From contig JAJAZI010000242.1 in NCBI GenBank assembly GCA_026785785.1, forward strand, positions 1-19,538: 19,538 nt of DNA, read 5' to 3'. The notes below the pieces were generated by a model, which had not been told where the DNA came from, searched no databases, and saw nothing but the letters and a program-made list of their open reading frames with translations. Positions 14,990 to 19,538 of the stretch are shown piece after piece (positions within the stretch are counted from its first letter, which is position 1; the number at the start of each line of letters is the position of its first letter). The DNA comes from Microbacteriaceae bacterium (GTDB taxonomy: Bacteria > Actinomycetota > Actinomycetes > Actinomycetales > Microbacteriaceae). A program made the translations under genes and the position numbers.

Positions 14990-15292
14990 ATGAACGGGAT
15001 CGAGAACTCCGGCTCGCTGGGCCGGTTCCTGACTCTGGCTGACACGGCCGAGCTGCTCAACATCTCGGCGCGCCAGGCGTACTTGCTCGTCCGCTCGGGA
15101 GAGCTGCCAGCCATCAAGATCGGCGCAAGCGGCCACTGGCGCATCGAGCGCAGCGTACTGGAGTCCTACATCGACGCTAAGTACGAGGAGTCCCGCCGGA
15201 TCGGGCTCTGGAACCAGGCCGAATACGCCGACCTCCCCGAGTACTCCTTCGATCCGAGGGACAGGCCTCAGACCCGCACAAGCGACAGCTGA
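14990..15292 (+). CDS. Excisionase-type helix-turn-helix DNA-binding protein
   Basis: 100-aa protein with an N-terminal HTH_17/excisionase-like domain: FLTLADTAELLNIS (13-26), ARQAYLLVRSGELPAIKIG (27-45), then HWRIERSVLESYID (49-62), the classic winged-helix pattern ending in an Arg that contacts DNA. The C-terminal third (65-100) is acidic and polar. Despite the family name there is no integrase or attachment site here, and such genes are chromosomal regulators in many actinobacteria. The ATG has no ribosome site but has CATACT ending seven bases upstream, which would fit a leaderless transcript. Its last 25 bases overlap the end of the convergent hypothetical gene. A perfect DnaA box lies just upstream. 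Confidence 0.87.
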   Translation: MNGIENSGSLGRFLTLADTAELLNISARQAYLLVRSGELPAIKIGASGHWRIERSVLESYIDAKYEESRRIGLWNQAEYADLPEYSFDPRDRPQTRTSDS

Positions 15293-15870
15293 GCGAACGG
15301 GACCAGGCGGTACTGGCTCACGGCGGACTCGCGCCTGGCCGATCCCGGCTCATGCACAGCGAGGTCGAGGTGGTCCCGGCCGACCCTGTCGATCGTTCCC
15401 GCGACGGTCTCGTCGAGGAGGTCGAGGTCGACCGAGGCACGGCGTCGGCAGAGATCGCGCAGCACGAAACCGAGGGTGAGTCGCGCCGAGAGCCCGCGCT
15501 CCGGCTGCTCCCGGTCGGGGCCGGCGAGGGATTGCGCGACCTGCGAGCGGGTGAGCAGGATGCCGGAGATCGCGGCGAGAGGAACGATGCACTGGGCGCG
15601 CGTGACGCCATCGCCGAGCAGGTCGGCCGAGAACCAGTCCCGGCCGACCGTGTCGGGGCGCACGTCGATGTGCCTGCCGCTCGTGAGCCGCAGGCGGATG
15701 GACCAGGGCGAGTGCTTCGGCTCCCAGCCCCGGATGGCGATGATCCGATCGCGCAGGGCGAGCCGCCCGAGCCGCAGCCGCTCCTCCTCCGCGCGCAGGT
15801 CGACCTCTTCGGCGCTGAGCTCGTGCTCGAGCTGGCCCTCGAGGTCGTCGAACAAGTCGTCCCAGCGCAT
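15268..15870 (-). CDS. Conserved actinobacterial hypothetical protein
   Basis: 200-aa soluble protein with an acidic, helical N-terminus (RWDDLFDDLEGQLEHEL at 2-18; EEVDLRAEEERLRL), then a beta-rich body with IRLRLTSGRHIDVRPDTVGRDW in the middle (about 58-79) and ISGILLTR (101-108). No enzyme or DNA-binding motif is recognisable. I have seen proteins starting with this kind of RWDxLFxDLE segment as unnamed conserved proteins in actinobacteria, but I cannot give a function. ATG at 15870 lacks a ribosome site; TAGCGT ends seven bases upstream, again compatible with a leaderless start. It is convergent with and overlaps the HTH gene by 25 bases. A second DnaA box sits 40 bases upstream of its start. 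Confidence 0.8.
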   Translation of the reverse strand: MRWDDLFDDLEGQLEHELSAEEVDLRAEEERLRLGRLALRDRIIAIRGWEPKHSPWSIRLRLTSGRHIDVRPDTVGRDWFSADLLGDGVTRAQCIVPLAAISGILLTRSQVAQSLAGPDREQPERGLSARLTLGFVLRDLCRRRASVDLDLLDETVAGTIDRVGRDHLDLAVHEPGSARRESAVSQYRLVPFAQLSLVRV

Positions 15871-15909
15871 CCTGCGACGCTAACCACACCGCGACCCAGC
15901 CGCCGGAGG

Positions 15910-15918
15910 TTATCCACA
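15910..15918 (+). promoter_or_regulatory. Perfect DnaA box (TTATCCACA), copy 2
   Basis: An exact TTATCCACA in the divergent region between the hypothetical gene and the DUF6459 gene. Two bases beyond it lies the 12-bp perfect palindrome CCCACTAGTGGG (15920-15931). Confidence 0.6.
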
Positions 15919-15960
15919 GCCCACTAGTGGGGCGTGGACAGGGGCCGGGCCCGGTGGGAC

Positions 15961-15980
15961 AGTGACAGTCTCATGTCACT
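15961..15980. promoter_or_regulatory. 20-bp inverted repeat, candidate operator upstream of the DUF6459 gene
   Basis: AGTGACA (15961-15967) and TGTCACT (15974-15980) are exact reverse complements with a six-base spacer, 55 bases before the DUF6459 start. Symmetry and position fit a dimeric repressor site; it is not a CRP/GlxR site, whose half-sites are closer together. Confidence 0.4.
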
Positions 15981-16034
15981 CGTCTCCGGCGCGGGGACGG
16001 GTTCACCTCGCTACCCGAGCGTTCGGAGCCAGCT

Positions 16035-16496
16035 ATGAGCACTGCGTTGCCTGAGGGCCGCCCGGCCCCCGCCGAGACGCCCGCGGTCCCGGGGGCGTCG
16101 AAGTCCCGCTTCGACTCCGAGGAGTTCTTCGGCCACCAACCGGCATCCAGCTCCGCACTTCCCGCGCCGACGCCGCTCCTGGAGAACCTCACGCGCTGCG
16201 TCATCGAGATCCTCGCGGGGGCCCGGGATCTCGAGCAGATCTCCCGCTGGGTGACCGATGACGTGTACCGGCATCTGCTCAAGCGTGTCGTGCTCTCGGC
16301 CAGGGCCCGTCAGGCGAAGGGCCAGACGCCGGCGAGGCCCAGCTTCTCGATCGGCTCGACCTCAATCTGCGAGCCGCGCGACGGCGTCGTCGAGGCGGTC
16401 ACCATCGTGCAAGGGCGCGCGAGGACCCGCGCGGTCGCCATCCGCCTCGAGGGCATGGACGCCCGTTGGAGGGCGACCGCCATCAACGTTCTGTAG
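16035..16496 (+). CDS. DUF6459 (Rv3231c-neighbourhood-type, secA-linked) protein
   Basis: 153-aa protein with a Pro/Ala-rich disordered N-terminus (1-45) and a folded C-terminal domain. PLLENLTRCVIEILAGARDLEQISRWVTDDVY (about 47-78, quoted only to its end motifs PLLENLTR and ISRWVTDDVY) and VVEAVTIVQGRARTRAVAIRLEG define the domain I recognise as DUF6459, regularly found next to secA in actinobacteria, including Streptomyces. Function is unknown; automatic labels vary. The ATG at 16035 has GGAG eight bases upstream. It is convergent with secA, with 21 bases between the two stops. Linkage to secA is a neighbourhood observation and not evidence for a role in secretion. Confidence 0.8.
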   Translation: MSTALPEGRPAPAETPAVPGASKSRFDSEEFFGHQPASSSALPAPTPLLENLTRCVIEILAGARDLEQISRWVTDDVYRHLLKRVVLSARARQAKGQTPARPSFSIGSTSICEPRDGVVEAVTIVQGRARTRAVAIRLEGMDARWRATAINVL

Positions 16497-16517
16497 CCCC
16501 CGAGGGGTCCCGTGGTT

Positions 16518-19325
<2,808 letters not shown>

Positions 19326-19352
19326 CGAAAAACTCCCATTGCTGTCACGTGG

Positions 19353-19375
19353 CGGAAAGGGTCGTGATCTTTCCG
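19353..19375. repeat. Inverted repeat in the secA leader (CGGAAAG/CTTTCCG)
   Basis: Seven-base arms at 19353-19359 and 19369-19375 are exact reverse complements with a nine-base loop, 28 bases upstream of the secA start. It could form a leader hairpin or be an operator; no function can be assigned from sequence alone. Confidence 0.4.
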
Positions 19376-19416
19376 TGATGCCAGCCAATCCTAGCGAGGT
19401 CCCCCTCGGGATGCCT

Positions 19417-19450
19417 GAAGGGCGCGGGCCGATGCCGGGCGGCGCCCTTC
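19417..19450 (-). terminator. Hairpin between the probable hpf gene and secA
   Basis: GAAGGGCGC (19417-19425) and GCGCCCTTC (19442-19450) form a perfect 9-bp stem with a 16-base GC-rich loop, beginning 12 bases after the upstream gene's stop. There is no T-run, so it may terminate only partly and leave some read-through into secA. Confidence 0.5.
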
Positions 19451-19462
19451 AAATGGTGGGTA

Positions 19463-19538
19463 TCAGCGGCTCGAATTGGCTGCGGCGCTCGCCCGCTGCA
19501 GTTCCGCCGACGTGTCATCGAGGCCGATGACGCCGTAG
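19463..19538 (-). CDS. hpf: C-terminal end of probable ribosome hibernation-promoting factor (partial)
   Basis: The last 24 codons of a minus-strand gene are visible before the stop at 19463: YGVIGLDDTSAELQ followed by RASAAANSSR. The YGVI.LD segment matches the end of the long-HPF C-terminal dimerisation domain (typically ..YDYGVIRLD), and hpf directly upstream of secA is the usual order in actinobacteria. HPF inactivates ribosomes by 100S dimer formation in stationary phase. The evidence is short, so this rests on one motif plus gene order. Confidence 0.6.
   Translation of the reverse strand, partial: YGVIGLDDTSAELQRASAAANSSR

Noticed and set aside
14990..15292. Excisionase gene as a sign of a prophage or integrative element
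   Set aside because: No integrase, attachment repeats, tRNA-adjacent boundary or phage genes are nearby; neighbours are housekeeping actinobacterial genes.
14942..15918. The two DnaA boxes as a replication origin
   Set aside because: Only two boxes, no AT-rich unwinding element and no dnaA/dnaN/rpmH; regulatory or titration sites are more likely.

Overview
The window is high-GC, densely coded, single-chromosome-type DNA from an actinobacterium, most likely a member of Microbacteriaceae (Micrococcales). The grounds are a WhiB1-type protein next to a PdtaS-type histidine kinase, a SecA without a C-terminal zinc site, a SAF/CpaE-like pair, DUF5671 and DUF6459 proteins, and frequent GTG starts. 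No insertion sequence, prophage, CRISPR array or rRNA was seen.

Left part (1-5700): a divergent catabolic locus. On the minus strand, running away from about 3850, lie a glutamine-synthetase-like gamma-glutamyl-amine ligase, a PuuD-type gamma-glutamyl hydrolase, an aldehyde dehydrogenase and an SDR dehydrogenase cut by the window edge. They are tightly packed, with an ATGA overlap and a 13-base gap. A 226-base intergenic region separates them from a plus-strand APC permease that most resembles ethanolamine permeases. Together they fit uptake of an amine (ethanolamine preferred, polyamine possible), gamma-glutamylation, two oxidations and release of glutamate. For ethanolamine the predicted end products are glycine plus glutamate. 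A 17-bp hairpin closes the permease gene.

Middle part (5700-8540): a small Gly/Ala-rich protein gene broken by a 35-base tandem duplication, tRNA-Lys(CTT), a Bcp-type peroxiredoxin, a patch of short tandem repeats, a decayed copy of the bcp 3' end, a four-helix membrane protein, and whiB1 with a promoter candidate and a strong terminator.

Right part (8540-19538): a PdtaS-like sensor kinase convergent with whiB1; a lone Lon-substrate-binding-domain protein; a two-gene membrane operon (NTF2-like anchored protein plus DUF5671 protein); a CpaE/TadZ-like ATPase preceded by a SAF-domain protein; an excisionase-type HTH gene overlapping tail-to-tail with a conserved hypothetical; a DUF6459 gene; secA; and the last codons of a probable hibernation-promoting factor. 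Two identical perfect DnaA boxes (TTATCCACA) lie in the promoter regions about 970 bases apart, flanking the HTH/hypothetical gene pair.

The points most worth a second look are the complete candidate amine-to-glycine pathway, the frameshifting duplication, the bcp relic beside short tandem repeats, and the paired DnaA boxes. All family assignments were made by reading motifs; no database search was run.
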